A DNA stretch of 64,000 bases from the NCBI RefSeq assembly GCF_015680235.1, contig NZ_JADLJL010000018.1:1-64000 (forward strand), read 5' to 3'. Shown one piece after another: positions 28,589-37,706 of this stretch (positions within the stretch are counted from its first letter, which is position 1; every line of letters begins with the position of its first letter). The notes under the pieces were generated by a model. That model was not told where the DNA came from, did not search any database, and saw only the letters and a list, made by a program, of their open reading frames with translations. The position numbers and the translations under genes are program-made. Origin of the DNA: Pseudomonas guariconensis (GTDB lineage Bacteria > Pseudomonadota > Gammaproteobacteria > Pseudomonadales > Pseudomonadaceae).

Positions 28589-29824
28589 GCGGCCGAGCAG
28601 CGCGTTGTCCAGCGACGAAGCCTCGACCGGCCCCAACTGGCTCAGGCGCATGTGCACATTCATCAATTGCTGCGCCGCGACGCTCCAATCGTGGCGCTGG
28701 CGGACGAATTGGCGGCCTGTCTCGCCCAGTTGACACATGCGCCAGGGTTGGTTGAGCAATTGCGTGATCAACAGTGCCAGCTGGCCGCTGTCATCGCTGC
28801 CCAGGTAGTGCTCGCCGCTGTTGATCGCCAGGCCCGACGCCCCCTTACTGGTGGTCAGCACCGGCAACCCGGCGGCCATGGCTTCAAGGATCTTCACCTT
28901 GGAGCCGCCGGCATAGCGCAGCGGCGCGAAGAACAGTGCCGAGCGCCGTTGCAGGTCCCGCAGATCCGGGCGATAGCCGATCCATTCGATGCGCGGGTCG
29001 TTCCAATGCAGCTTCCAGCTGGCCGGCAGCGCGTGCCCGGCGATGGCCAAGCGCACGGCCGGGTTGCTCATCCACACTTGCGGCAGGATCTCTTCCAGCG
29101 CCCATTCGATGGCTTCCAGGTTGGCGCCGTATTCGAAATTGCCTACGAACAGCAGCCGTTGGCTGCGGTAGGCCGGGCGTACGTCCTGGTAATAGTCACA
29201 ATCGACGCCATTGACCACCACATTCACCGACCGGCCGCTGATCTGTCCGATCCATTCGGCATCATGGGCACTGACGGCCACCACTTCGCTGGGCTGGCGC
29301 AACACGCGCTGCTCCCAGCGCCGGTAGCGCCAGCGGTCGAAGGCATTGAGGGGGCGTAGCCACAATGGCAGCCGGTCATGACAGGCGGTGCCCATCACCG
29401 ACTCTAGGTTGTGCTCGGTGAGCATGAAGGGCAGGCGGCGGGCTTGCAGGGCTTTTTCGAAGGGCTGGAAGCTGTAGCTGTGCTCGACCTGGATCACATC
29501 CCAGGGTTCGTCCAGCAACTGTTCGAAGCGGTGTCGCAGGCAAGGCGCCAGGCCATGGATGATGGCCCGCATGGGGTAGTCGATGATCGGCGAGGCCAAC
29601 AGGTTGAGCGGGCTGTGCAGAGGGCGTCGGGGCAGCACGATCAAGCGCTCGACCAAGGGTTCCAGCATGTCCCGGGCGGCATCGCCGAGCGGCACCTTCG
29701 ACTGCGCCAGCAAGGTGATCCGGTGGCCCTGGCGCGACAGTTCGCGCAGCAGGTGATATTGCCGGGTCTTGCTGCCGCTGGTGGTGGGCCAGGGCAGGTA
29801 GGGCAGTGTCCAGAGTATGCGCAT
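28577..29824 (-). CDS. Glycosyltransferase (GT4-like)
   Basis: This is a 415-aa GT-B fold glycosyltransferase. The N-terminal Rossmann half begins MRILWTLPYLPWPTTSGSKT. The C-terminal half carries GGSKVKILEAMAAGLPVLTT, the donor-binding ExxxxxxPV pattern of group 1 transferases. The ATG ending at 29824 matches the usual N-terminus; the frame extends 81 codons upstream without similarity. Donor and acceptor are unknown. It is not embedded in a polysaccharide cluster, so it may act on LPS or a single glycan step. It converges on moeA with a 12-bp overlap. Confidence 0.87.
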   Translation of the reverse strand: MRILWTLPYLPWPTTSGSKTRQYHLLRELSRQGHRITLLAQSKVPLGDAARDMLEPLVERLIVLPRRPLHSPLNLLASPIIDYPMRAIIHGLAPCLRHRFEQLLDEPWDVIQVEHSYSFQPFEKALQARRLPFMLTEHNLESVMGTACHDRLPLWLRPLNAFDRWRYRRWEQRVLRQPSEVVAVSAHDAEWIGQISGRSVNVVVNGVDCDYYQDVRPAYRSQRLLFVGNFEYGANLEAIEWALEEILPQVWMSNPAVRLAIAGHALPASWKLHWNDPRIEWIGYRPDLRDLQRRSALFFAPLRYAGGSKVKILEAMAAGLPVLTTSKGASGLAINSGEHYLGSDDSGQLALLITQLLNQPWRMCQLGETGRQFVRQRHDWSVAAQQLMNVHMRLSQLGPVEASSLDNALLGRSVK

Positions 29825-30020
29825 GGCCCCGCTACCTCGTCGACGGCTGGTACGCTGTACAGCCAGGGGATATGGCATGAGCATAGTCAATAAAATGGCC
29901 ATGTCGCCAGGTAGTTGGTCGGGGTAGCCAAGTTTTTGTCGATTATGGGGCGTCTGGCCATGCAACCATTGTGGGTCAGCCGTGGTCGAGATTGGAGGCG
30001 ATAAGGCGAGGGTAGGGATG

Positions 30021-30908
30021 ATGGGCGAGCGCAAGGCAATGTTGATCCTGCATGGCAAGCAAGCCATGAACGAAGAAGTACGCAGTGCTGTGGGCGCCCT
30101 GCGTGAGCGCGGCTGGGTGCTGGATGTGCGCTTGACCTGGGAGGCGGGCGACGCCCAGCGGTTAGTCGGCGAAGCCTTGGCCGCCGGTTATTCACACGTG
30201 GTTGCTGGTGGTGGGGATGGCACCTTGCGCGATGTCGCCGAGGCCATGGGCCAGGCCGGACACTCGGCCAGCCTGGCGCTGCTGCCCCTGGGTACGGCCA
30301 ACGACTTTGCCAAGGCCGCAGGGGTACCGCTGGAGCCCGAGGCTGCATTGAACCTGCTGGAACAGCCGGCACAGGCGGTAGACCTGGGCAAAGTGGGCGA
30401 CCAGCTGTTTCTCAACATGGCCACTGGCGGTTTCGGCAGCCAGGTGACGGCCAATACGTCGGAAGACCTGAAGAAGGTTCTGGGCGCTGCGGCTTACCTG
30501 TTCACGGGCTTGTCACGCTTCAGCGAGCTGCAAGCGGCCTCGGTGGAGCTGCAAGGGCCGGGCTTCCATTGGCAAGGCGATTTATTGGCGCTGGGCATCG
30601 GCAACGGCCGTCAGGCCGGTGGCGGGCATGTATTGTGCCCCGATGCAGTGGTCGACGATGGTTTGCTGGATATCGGCATCTTGCCCGCGCCCCAGGAGAT
30701 GGTCGGGGCATTGCGTGAATTGCTGGCTGGCGAGGGGCTGTTCGTCCGGGCCCGTCTGCCTTGGGTCGAAATCAAAAGCTCCCAGGGACTGGACATCAAC
30801 CTCGATGGTGAACCGCTGCAGGCCGACAGCTTGCGCTTCGAGGCAAGCCCTGGTGCATTGCGCCTGCACTTGCCGGCGGACTCGCCAGTACTCAGTCGTC
30901 CAGGCTGA
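30021..30908 (+). CDS. yegS: Lipid kinase YegS-like
   Basis: This is a 295-aa diacylglycerol-kinase-family protein that phosphorylates a lipid such as phosphatidylglycerol, as shown for E. coli YegS. The glycine-rich ATP motif VVAGGGDGTLRDVAEAM, the LPLGTANDFAKAAGV loop and the C-terminal DINLDGEPLQ are visible. Two adjacent ATG codons (30018 and 30021) follow GAGGGTAGGG, so either may be used. Its last 17 bp overlap the end of the convergent response regulator gene. Confidence 0.9.
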   Translation: MGERKAMLILHGKQAMNEEVRSAVGALRERGWVLDVRLTWEAGDAQRLVGEALAAGYSHVVAGGGDGTLRDVAEAMGQAGHSASLALLPLGTANDFAKAAGVPLEPEAALNLLEQPAQAVDLGKVGDQLFLNMATGGFGSQVTANTSEDLKKVLGAAAYLFTGLSRFSELQAASVELQGPGFHWQGDLLALGIGNGRQAGGGHVLCPDAVVDDGLLDIGILPAPQEMVGALRELLAGEGLFVRARLPWVEIKSSQGLDINLDGEPLQADSLRFEASPGALRLHLPADSPVLSRPG

Positions 30909-31551
30909 TGATCTTCTCGCGTACGGCAAACAGTACCAGGCCCGCGACGTCATAGATCTGCAGGCGTTTCATGATTTGCGAGCGGTGGGTTTCGACGGTC
31001 TTGATCGACAGGCCTAGGCCGCTGGCGATCTCTCGGGTCGACTTGCCGCGCACGATCAGGCGTAGGATTTCCAGCTGGCGCGCCGTCAGGTTATGGCGGT
31101 CAACGGCTGGTTGCTTGCCGTCCTGAGCGCGCAGCAGCGCCTGGTTGATCACTGTGTGGGCGATGGCCGGGCTCAGGTAGCGCTCGCCACTGCGCAAGGC
31201 GGCCAGGGCCTGTTCCAGTTCGTTGGCCGTGGTGTCCTTGAGCAGGTAGCCATGGGCGCCACTCTCCAGGGCGCGCATGATCAGGTCGGGGTCGGTGTGC
31301 ATGGAAAGTATCAGCACTTTGCAGGCAAGGTCGTTTGCTCGCAGCTGGTTCAGCGCATCCAGGCCGCTGGTCGAACGCATCGAAATATCCAGCAGGACGA
31401 TGTCCGGCACCAGGCGCTGGACCATTTCCAGCAATTGGCTGCCATCGTCAGCCTCGCCGACCACCGCATAGCCGGGAATATCGGACACCAGGGCGCGCAC
31501 GCCGGCACGGATCAGCGAGTGGTCGTCCACCAGCAGCAATCTACAGGTCAT
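30892..31551 (-). CDS. NarL/FixJ-type response regulator
   Basis: This 219-aa regulator has a receiver domain (LLLVDDHSLIR, phosphoacceptor D55 in IVLLDISMRS, Lys in YLLKDTTANE) and a LuxR helix-turn-helix (LTARQLEILRLIVRGKSTRE...LSIKTVETHRSQIMKRL). Its start overlaps the end of the histidine kinase gene by 11 bp, so the pair is an operon. The target is unknown. The neighbouring degenerate Hpt and cheV genes make a link to motility or surface behaviour conceivable but unproven. Confidence 0.92.
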   Translation of the reverse strand: MTCRLLLVDDHSLIRAGVRALVSDIPGYAVVGEADDGSQLLEMVQRLVPDIVLLDISMRSTSGLDALNQLRANDLACKVLILSMHTDPDLIMRALESGAHGYLLKDTTANELEQALAALRSGERYLSPAIAHTVINQALLRAQDGKQPAVDRHNLTARQLEILRLIVRGKSTREIASGLGLSIKTVETHRSQIMKRLQIYDVAGLVLFAVREKIISLDD

Positions 31552-32437
31552 GGGAGGTAGAGATCCTGGCTCGTTCTTCGGTGCGCGGTGGCCAAGGGAA
31601 CAAGGCGTCGATACGAGTGCCTTGGCCGGGCTGGCTGGTGATGGTCAGGCTGCCCTGCAAGGCCGTGGCGCGTTCCAGCATGCCCGCCATGCCACGCTGG
31701 CCTGCCTCGGCGGGGTCGCTGGCTGGGACGAAACCGCAACCGTCGTCCTGGATTGACAGGGCAAGGCCGGCGGGGGTCCGCTGCAGGCTAATCGTGAGGT
31801 TGCATGCGTTGGCGTGGCGCAACATGTTGGTGACGGCTTCCTGGGTGATACGGAATGCCGCCATGGAAACGTCCTCGCAGATGCCTTCCAGGCGTTGGTG
31901 GCATTGAAGGCTCCAATGTACCTCGCTGTTTTCCAGCGTACGCAGCAAGTGGGCGCGCAGGCTGGCTTCCAGGCCCAGGCTGGCCAGCTGGCGCGGGTTG
32001 AGAAGGGCGGAGACGTCGCGCACATTGCCCAAGGTGTTGTCCAGGGTCCTGCGCAACGTCTCGCAATGCGCCTGCAGGTCGGCAGGCATGCGCCGCTGTA
32101 GCCAGTCGACCTGGAGCTTGGCGGCCGTGAGTAGTTGGCCGATGTCGTCATGCAGCTCGCGGCTCAGGCGTTGGCGTTCGCTTTCCTGCACCTTGAGCAT
32201 GCGATCGGCTAATTCCGCTGGCTGAAGGGTGATCGAGCGCCCCCATTGACGCCAGTGCCAAAGAACGCCGGCCAAGGCGAGCAGTTGCAGGAGCAACAGG
32301 CTGGCAGGCAGCGGCTGCCCGCGCAGGCTCAGCACCAGGTTGGCAAGTAGGGAGGCCACGCATATCAACGCGGTCGTCCAGCGCAGCAAGGTGGCGCGGT
32401 AGCGGCAACGCGATGGAGTTTTAAAGCGTGGGGACAT
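31541..32437 (-). CDS. NarX/UhpB-type sensor histidine kinase
   Basis: This 298-aa HisKA_3 kinase has two hydrophobic segments near the N-terminus (WTTALICVASLLANLVLSL and LLLLQLLALAGVLWHW) joined by a very short loop, so it has no periplasmic sensor domain. The dimerisation box ERQRLSRELHDDIGQLL carries the phosphoacceptor near H96, followed by a HATPase domain (IQDDGCGF, GQRGMAGMLERA). Such kinases often sense in the membrane or rely on partner proteins. The ATG ending at 32437 was chosen; a GTG 15 nt upstream is possible. It is first in the operon with the regulator. Confidence 0.9.
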   Translation of the reverse strand: MSPRFKTPSRCRYRATLLRWTTALICVASLLANLVLSLRGQPLPASLLLLQLLALAGVLWHWRQWGRSITLQPAELADRMLKVQESERQRLSRELHDDIGQLLTAAKLQVDWLQRRMPADLQAHCETLRRTLDNTLGNVRDVSALLNPRQLASLGLEASLRAHLLRTLENSEVHWSLQCHQRLEGICEDVSMAAFRITQEAVTNMLRHANACNLTISLQRTPAGLALSIQDDGCGFVPASDPAEAGQRGMAGMLERATALQGSLTITSQPGQGTRIDALFPWPPRTEERARISTSHDL

Positions 32438-32722
32438 AGGTAGAAAAGCCACTGAATTATTGCTCTTGGAGGCCTTGCATGGGGGTGATCAGAGGCTTTG
32501 GCATCCTGCGTTCAACAGTCATCGAAGGTGTCCATCCAATTGGACAATACCCGCTACGCGTGCATTCGATTGCGGGCATGGTATCACTTCAGGTTCATTT
32601 GGTCGCTGCTGGGTAATGACCTGGAAGCCCGGTATTGTCGGGCGCAAGTGGCGTTATGTCGGGTTCTGAATCGTATGCATGGCGATGGGTTTGGAGCAAA
32701 CCCACATGCCTGGGCAAGCACA

Positions 32723-33238
32723 TCAATGCCGGGGGCTGTTCAGGCTGTCGGAGGGCCTGGATATCGCCTGGGCGGGATGTGAGTGGGCGCAGACCTCGCC
32801 GCGGGCCTGGCAAGGGCCGCACAGTGCGGGGAAGGGTTGGCCCAGGGCATTGGCCAGTTCGCCCAGCAGCAGATGTTGCTCCTCGGTATCCAGGCCGAGG
32901 CGGCCGGTCGAGGCGTCCACCAGCTCCAACTGCCACGCCAGCAGGTTCAAGCACGCATGCAGTGCACTCAAGGCTTCACTGCCCAGGTGCCGTTGCTGGC
33001 AGGCAGGCTCGAGCAACCGTTGCAAGGTGGCCGTGTAATGGGCAAGTTCGACCAGGCCCAGCAGGTTGGCGCGACGGGCGAGGGTCTCGAGGGTTTCATT
33101 CAGGCAGAGGCAGGCATCGGGATCGTTGTGGATCAGCTCGAGGTGTTGCAGGCATTCCAGCGACTTTGTCAGCCACACCTGTGCATCCACAAGGAAATCC
33201 TGCAGGGCGCCATTGTTCAGTGGTGCGCTGTCCATCAT
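32723..33238 (-). CDS. Hpt-like helical protein lacking the phospho-His
   Basis: This is a 171-aa all-helical soluble protein, otherwise uncharacterised. Residues 48-70, ETLETLARRANLLGLVELAH, align by eye with the Hpt pattern HTLKGSAxxLGLxxL. The histidine position is taken by Glu51 and the KG is AR. CxxC-like CGPC occurs near the C-terminus. Two adjacent ATG codons follow AGGGGCG; the first (ending 33238) is best spaced. It sits between a two-component system and the divergent cheV gene. It may be a non-phosphorylated binding partner, but the Hpt relation is my own alignment and needs a profile search. Confidence 0.65.
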   Translation of the reverse strand: MMDSAPLNNGALQDFLVDAQVWLTKSLECLQHLELIHNDPDACLCLNETLETLARRANLLGLVELAHYTATLQRLLEPACQQRHLGSEALSALHACLNLLAWQLELVDASTGRLGLDTEEQHLLLGELANALGQPFPALCGPCQARGEVCAHSHPAQAISRPSDSLNSPRH

Positions 33239-33452
33239 GACGCCCCTGCGCGCAGGGCTGGACACGCGGTTGGCAACACCGAGACTGTCGCTAGCAAAGC
33301 CTGACTCCATTCATGCAATGAGAAAGGCGTCACATTAATGGCTAACGGATACGGGGAAAATCAGGTCGCACCCGATTGCCACTAGGGGAAACCCTGATGG
33401 TTTTTGAGGCGAGGGCGCAAAGGCGGGGGGTAGGAGGCCTATCGGCAGTAAA

Positions 33453-33488
33453 GCATGATGGTAAATTGATATCAATTAGGCATCATGC
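33453..33488. promoter_or_regulatory. 36-bp near-perfect palindrome upstream of cheV
   Basis: GCATGATG and CATCATGC flank an inner AATTGATATCAATT, all sharing one centre at 33470/33471; 15 of 18 pairs match. It ends 16 bp upstream of the cheV FliA -35 element and is AT-rich against a GC-rich background. It may be an operator or cruciform-forming site. No known regulator consensus is recognised. Confidence 0.55.
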
Positions 33489-33504
33489 ATTTTCCTGTAA
33501 TAGG

Positions 33505-33530
33505 TCAAGCTGCTGCCCGAGCCGCCGATA
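33505..33530 (+). promoter_or_regulatory. FliA (sigma-28) promoter for cheV
   Basis: TCAAG (33505-33509) and GCCGATA (33524-33530) are spaced by 14 bp, the Pseudomonas flagellar sigma-28 pattern. The cheV ATG lies 46 bp downstream. Confidence 0.82.
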
Positions 33531-33575
33531 CAGGGCAGATGACATCATTCACCGACTCAAGCCTGGGGGTTTCCA

Positions 33576-34511
33576 ATGGCTGGCATTCTCGACACGGTCG
33601 ACCAACGAACGCAATTGGTGGGTGAGAACCGCCTGGAGATTCTCATGTTCCGCCTGGCGGGCCGCCAGTTGTTCGCCATCAATGTGTTCAAGGTCCAGGA
33701 AGTATTGCAGCTGCCCAAGCTGACATTGATGCCGCAACGCCATGCGTTCGTGTGCGGCGTGGTCAACCTGCGCGGGCAGACGCTGCCGGTGATCGATCTG
33801 TCCCAGGCGATTGGCATGCGCCCGCTGCAGCCGGGCCCGGACAGCACGATCATCGTCACCGAATACAACCGCTCGGTACAGGCGTTCCTGGTCGGTGGTG
33901 TCGATCGCATCGTCAACATGAATTGGGAAGCGATCATGCCGCCGCCGTCCAGTGCCGGGCGCCAGCATTACCTGACGGCGATCACCAGGGTCGATGAGCA
34001 ACTGGTCGAGGTGATCGATGTGGAGAAAGTACTGGCCGAGATCGTGCCCTATAACACGCGCGTGTCCCGAGACAAGCTCGACGACCCGGTCCTGGCACGG
34101 GCCCGAGGGCGTGAGGTATTGCTGGTGGACGACTCCAGCGTGGCCTTGGTGCAATTACGCGAGACCTTGTCCCAGCTGGGCATGAAGCTGCATGTGGCCA
34201 GTGACGGCCTGAAGGCCTTGCGCATGCTCAAGGGTTGGGCCGATGCGGGGGAGGATGTCTGCGAAAAGCTGCTGATGGTGTTCACCGATGCGGAAATGCC
34301 GGAAATGGACGGTTACCGGCTGACCACGGAGATTCGCAGCGATGCCCGTCTGCGTGGGCTGCATGTGGTGCTGCATACCTCATTGTCGGGCAGTTTCAAC
34401 GAATCGATGGTCAAGAAGGTCGGCTGCGACAATTTCCTGTCCAAGTTCCAGCCTGACCGCCTGGTGGACGTGGTCCACCAACGGCTGATGCTGGATGTGG
34501 CCACCGCCTAG
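33576..34511 (+). CDS. cheV: CheV chemotaxis coupling protein (CheW-receiver fusion)
   Basis: This 311-aa cytoplasmic adaptor links chemoreceptors to CheA. The N-terminal CheW-like domain (about 20-165) shows FRLAGRQLFAINVFKVQEVL and VVNLRGQTLPVIDLS. The C-terminal receiver (about 180-305) has VLLVDDSS, the phosphoacceptor near D238 in MVFTDAEMPEMDG, and Lys in FLSKFQPD. Length is typical of Pseudomonas CheV. It is transcribed from a clear FliA promoter and is not in the main che operon. Confidence 0.95.
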   Translation: MAGILDTVDQRTQLVGENRLEILMFRLAGRQLFAINVFKVQEVLQLPKLTLMPQRHAFVCGVVNLRGQTLPVIDLSQAIGMRPLQPGPDSTIIVTEYNRSVQAFLVGGVDRIVNMNWEAIMPPPSSAGRQHYLTAITRVDEQLVEVIDVEKVLAEIVPYNTRVSRDKLDDPVLARARGREVLLVDDSSVALVQLRETLSQLGMKLHVASDGLKALRMLKGWADAGEDVCEKLLMVFTDAEMPEMDGYRLTTEIRSDARLRGLHVVLHTSLSGSFNESMVKKVGCDNFLSKFQPDRLVDVVHQRLMLDVATA

Positions 34512-34571
34512 TGATTGCAGGCCGCTGCCGGGTATAAGCTTGCGCTTTCGACTGGCACGAGGCGGGCAGGG

Positions 34572-35375
34572 ATGTTTTTGAGTGCGTTGTATCGGTACCC
34601 GGTGAAATCGGGGCAGGCCCAGAGCCTTGAGGCTTCGGCGGTAGACTTGCTGGGCCTGCAGGGCGACCGGCGCTGGATGGTGGTGGAGGAGGGCAACGGG
34701 CGCTTCCTCACCCAGCGGGCCTGGCCACGGCTTGGGCAGCTCAAGGCCCGTTATGGCGTAGATGGCCAATTGCTGCTCGAAGCATCGGGGCTGGCGTCGA
34801 TTACGGTGCCTGTACCACCTGCCGACGAGGCGCTGCGGGGAGTGACCATCTGGCGCGACACCTTGCGCGTGCCCGATGCCGGTGATGTTGCCGCGGCCTG
34901 GTTGAGCGAGCTGCTCGGCAAGCCGGTGCGCCTGGTGTATTGCCCTGAACAGCGGGCCCGTTACTTGCCCAGTGGCTACGGGTTCAACAGTGACCGTGCG
35001 GCGTTCCCGGACGGGTTTCCTTTGCTGTTGATCGGGCAGGGGTCGCTCGATGAGCTGAATCGACGGATCGGGCGGCCCATGGAGATGTTGCGGTTCCGGC
35101 CGAACCTAGTGGTGTCGGGGACTGAGCCGTTTGCCGAGGACGGGTGGAAGCGGATTCGTATCGGCGACCTGGTTTTCCGGGTGCTCAAGCCCAGCGTACG
35201 CTGCATCCTGACGACCCTGGACCCGGCGACCGGGGAGCGCAGTGCGGATCGGGAGCCTTTGACGACGTTGAAGACGTTCCGTGAGCGCGAGGGGGATGTG
35301 TTGTTCGGGCAGAACCTGGCGGTGGATGGCAGCGGGGAGCTGCGGGTGGGGATGGCGGTTGAGGTGCTCGAGTAG
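34572..35375 (+). CDS. MOSC domain protein (YcbX-like)
   Basis: This 267-aa protein has a MOSC_N beta-barrel start (MFLSALYRYPVKSGQAQSLE...GLQGDRRWMVVEE) and a C-terminal MOSC domain. The MOSC domain includes MLRFRPNLVVSGTEPFAEDGW and the conserved Cys in PSVRCILTTLDPATG. MOSC proteins handle sulfur or molybdenum cofactor-dependent reduction of N-hydroxylated compounds. An iron-sulfur ferredoxin tail, present in E. coli YcbX, is absent here. The ATG at 34572 follows GGCAGGG. It is monocistronic downstream of cheV. Confidence 0.88.
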   Translation: MFLSALYRYPVKSGQAQSLEASAVDLLGLQGDRRWMVVEEGNGRFLTQRAWPRLGQLKARYGVDGQLLLEASGLASITVPVPPADEALRGVTIWRDTLRVPDAGDVAAAWLSELLGKPVRLVYCPEQRARYLPSGYGFNSDRAAFPDGFPLLLIGQGSLDELNRRIGRPMEMLRFRPNLVVSGTEPFAEDGWKRIRIGDLVFRVLKPSVRCILTTLDPATGERSADREPLTTLKTFREREGDVLFGQNLAVDGSGELRVGMAVEVLE

Positions 35376-35451
35376 GTTTGGGCTGCGGGCCCCTGCGTTT
35401 GCCTGGCCCGGTGGTGTCCATCGCGAACGGGGCTCAGGGATGAGGCTGCTG

Positions 35452-35516
35452 TGCAACCTATCGCCGGCAAGGCCCACGGCCCACTCCGTGGGAGCCGGCT
35501 TGCCGGCGATAGCCCC
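35452..35516. repeat. REP-type repeat pair
   Basis: TATCGCCGGCAAGGCCCACG (35460-35479) is inverted relative to GTGGGAGCCGGCTTGCCGGC followed by GATA (35490-35513). It lies between convergent MOSC and slt genes. Confidence 0.78.
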
Positions 35517-35556
35517 AACGACGATCCAAGTAGCGACTGTCGAGTAGCCCACCCCA

Positions 35557-37485
35557 TCACATACCGTCAAAATACCGCTCGTGCCAATCCACCAACGGCT
35601 GCGGCGAGTTCAGCTTCTGCCCGTAGATGACCGAATAAGACAGCACGTTCTGCACATATTGCCGTGTCTCATCGAAGGGAATCGACTCCACCCAGACATC
35701 GAAGCTCAGGTGCTTGGCGCCCTTGAGCCATTGGCGCACCCGCCCGGGACCTGCGTTGTACGCCGCGGAGGCCAGCACCCGGTTGCCGTTGAACTGCCCG
35801 TGCACCTGGCTCAGGTAGGCCGCCCCCAATTGGATGTTCTTGTCCGGGTTGAGCACTTGCGACGGTGAGGCCAACGGTATGTTGAACTTGCGCGCTGTCT
35901 CCTTGGCGGTCGCCGGCATCAGTTGCATCAGGCCGCTGGCCCCGACGCTGGAACGGGCGTCTTCCATGAAGGCGCTTTCCTGGCGGGTAATGGCGAATAC
36001 CCAGCTTGAATGCAGCCCACGTACTTTGGCCTCGCGTACCAGCGTGTCGCGGTGGGCCATGGGGAAGCGGATGTCCAAGTCGTCCCAGTATTGCGCCTGG
36101 CTGATGGTGCGAATCGCCGGGAAGTACCAGCGCAGGTCATAGGCCAGGCGCGCCTGGGCGACCATCTCGTCGCGGTTGAAATGACGGCTGACGTGGTACC
36201 ACTCGCGGCGGCCTTCGACGATCTGGCCGCGGGCATGGAATTCCAGCGCGCGGCGAATACCCGGGGTATTGCGAACCTTGTTGATCACCTGCTGGCTCAG
36301 CACCAACGGTTTGTTGTTCAGCTGGTAGGGCGTTTGCGCCCGGTCGGCCGCCAGGAAGCCGTAGAAGTCGCGTTCACGGGCGACGGTCTTGTACAACAGC
36401 GGGATCTGCGGGTTGTTCGGCTGGGCCAGCTCCAGGCTGCGTGCCTGCCAGTAGCGCCAGCGGTTGCTGCTGGCCAGGTCCTGGGGCAGGCGTTGGGTCA
36501 GTTTGTAGGCTTCTTCCCAGCGGCCTAGGCGCAAAAGCAGGCGCAGGCGCCATTCGCTGACCGTGTTGTCGCGCAGTTCGGGGTCGTAGCGGGTCATCAG
36601 GTCAAGGGCACGCGGATCATAGCGGCGTGCCAGGGTCAGGCCGATCTCGCGGGCGATGGCGACCTTTTCGTCACGGGAGAAGTGCATGCGCTGGGCATAG
36701 TCGTCGAGCAGCGCCATGGCCCGCTCCGGGTCCTGGCGGGCCAGGCGGCGCAGGCCCAGGCTGACCACATCGGACATCGCCTCGTTGGCCGGGGCGAAGC
36801 GCGACGGCTGGTTGAGCAACTGTGGCTTCTGCGCCACGTCGATCAGCAGCCGGCCTTGGGGAGCGAGGGTGGTCAGGCTTTTCACCAGGCTGTTGGCCAG
36901 GCCGTAGTTGCGCGCCTGTGCCGCCAGCTTGGCGCGGTGCCAGCGCTTGGCTTCGGTCAACTGGCCCTCGGCGGCCCAGAGGCCGAACAAGGTGTCGCAT
37001 GCTGCCGGCTGCGACTTGCCCACGTTCCACAGTTTTTCGGCGCTGGCGAAGCCCTCGGCACGCTGGCCATGGGTGATCTGGTACTGGCCGTTCAGGCAGT
37101 CCAGCTCGGTGAAGTTGAGTTTGGGGTCATAGTACTTGACGAAGGTGTCCCACTCACCGCGTTCGGCGAGCCAGCGCAGCCAGCGCAGTTTCATCCAGTT
37201 GGCCTGGGGCAGGTCGCCGTGCTTGGCGAGGAAGCCTTCGATTTCCTGGTTGCTGGCGCTCTTGAGGCGAGCGGTCAGCTCGTCGTAGGCCAGGTACGGC
37301 GTCAACGGGTAGTCGCGCAGTGCTTGGGCGTAGCGCAGGTAGGGGCCTTTATCGCCCTTGGCCAGGGCGCGTTTGGCTTCATCGTAGTACTGACGTTGCT
37401 GGGTGATATCGATGGCCTGTGCCGCGCTCGCGGCGGTGGCGGTGAGCAGCAGGCAGGAAACGAGTTGGAACAGGCGGCTGCGCAT
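35557..37485 (-). CDS. slt: Soluble lytic murein transglycosylase
   Basis: This is a 642-aa periplasmic enzyme cutting the MurNAc-GlcNAc bond to yield anhydromuropeptides. A signal peptide (MRSRLFQLVSCLLLTATAAS) is followed by a long alpha-helical superhelix of about 430 residues, the Slt70 doughnut. The C-terminal SLT domain has the catalytic Glu in TRQESAFMEDARSSVGASGL, MQLMPATAKETA and AAYNAGPGRVRQWL. The start ending at 37485 gives the better signal peptide; an ATG 24 nt upstream has no ribosome-binding site. It is divergent from uup. Confidence 0.94.
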   Translation of the reverse strand: MRSRLFQLVSCLLLTATAASAAQAIDITQQRQYYDEAKRALAKGDKGPYLRYAQALRDYPLTPYLAYDELTARLKSASNQEIEGFLAKHGDLPQANWMKLRWLRWLAERGEWDTFVKYYDPKLNFTELDCLNGQYQITHGQRAEGFASAEKLWNVGKSQPAACDTLFGLWAAEGQLTEAKRWHRAKLAAQARNYGLANSLVKSLTTLAPQGRLLIDVAQKPQLLNQPSRFAPANEAMSDVVSLGLRRLARQDPERAMALLDDYAQRMHFSRDEKVAIAREIGLTLARRYDPRALDLMTRYDPELRDNTVSEWRLRLLLRLGRWEEAYKLTQRLPQDLASSNRWRYWQARSLELAQPNNPQIPLLYKTVARERDFYGFLAADRAQTPYQLNNKPLVLSQQVINKVRNTPGIRRALEFHARGQIVEGRREWYHVSRHFNRDEMVAQARLAYDLRWYFPAIRTISQAQYWDDLDIRFPMAHRDTLVREAKVRGLHSSWVFAITRQESAFMEDARSSVGASGLMQLMPATAKETARKFNIPLASPSQVLNPDKNIQLGAAYLSQVHGQFNGNRVLASAAYNAGPGRVRQWLKGAKHLSFDVWVESIPFDETRQYVQNVLSYSVIYGQKLNSPQPLVDWHERYFDGM

Positions 37486-37706
37486 GAGACGTCCGGGCAG
37501 TTGAACCATGGGAAAGTGACGGCGGAGCCAGCACTGTTGGGATCTATTGCCTTAGCTTAGCCGTTTGCCGGCGGCGGATGAAAGCACTGTGCTTGTATCC
37601 AATCATTATCTTCGACCGCGTGTCGCGCAGCCTCTGGAATACGGCCCGGCTGATGCCGGGAAGAGGCAAGTCAGGTAGAATGCGCGCCCGGTTTTTGGAG
37701 ACGATT

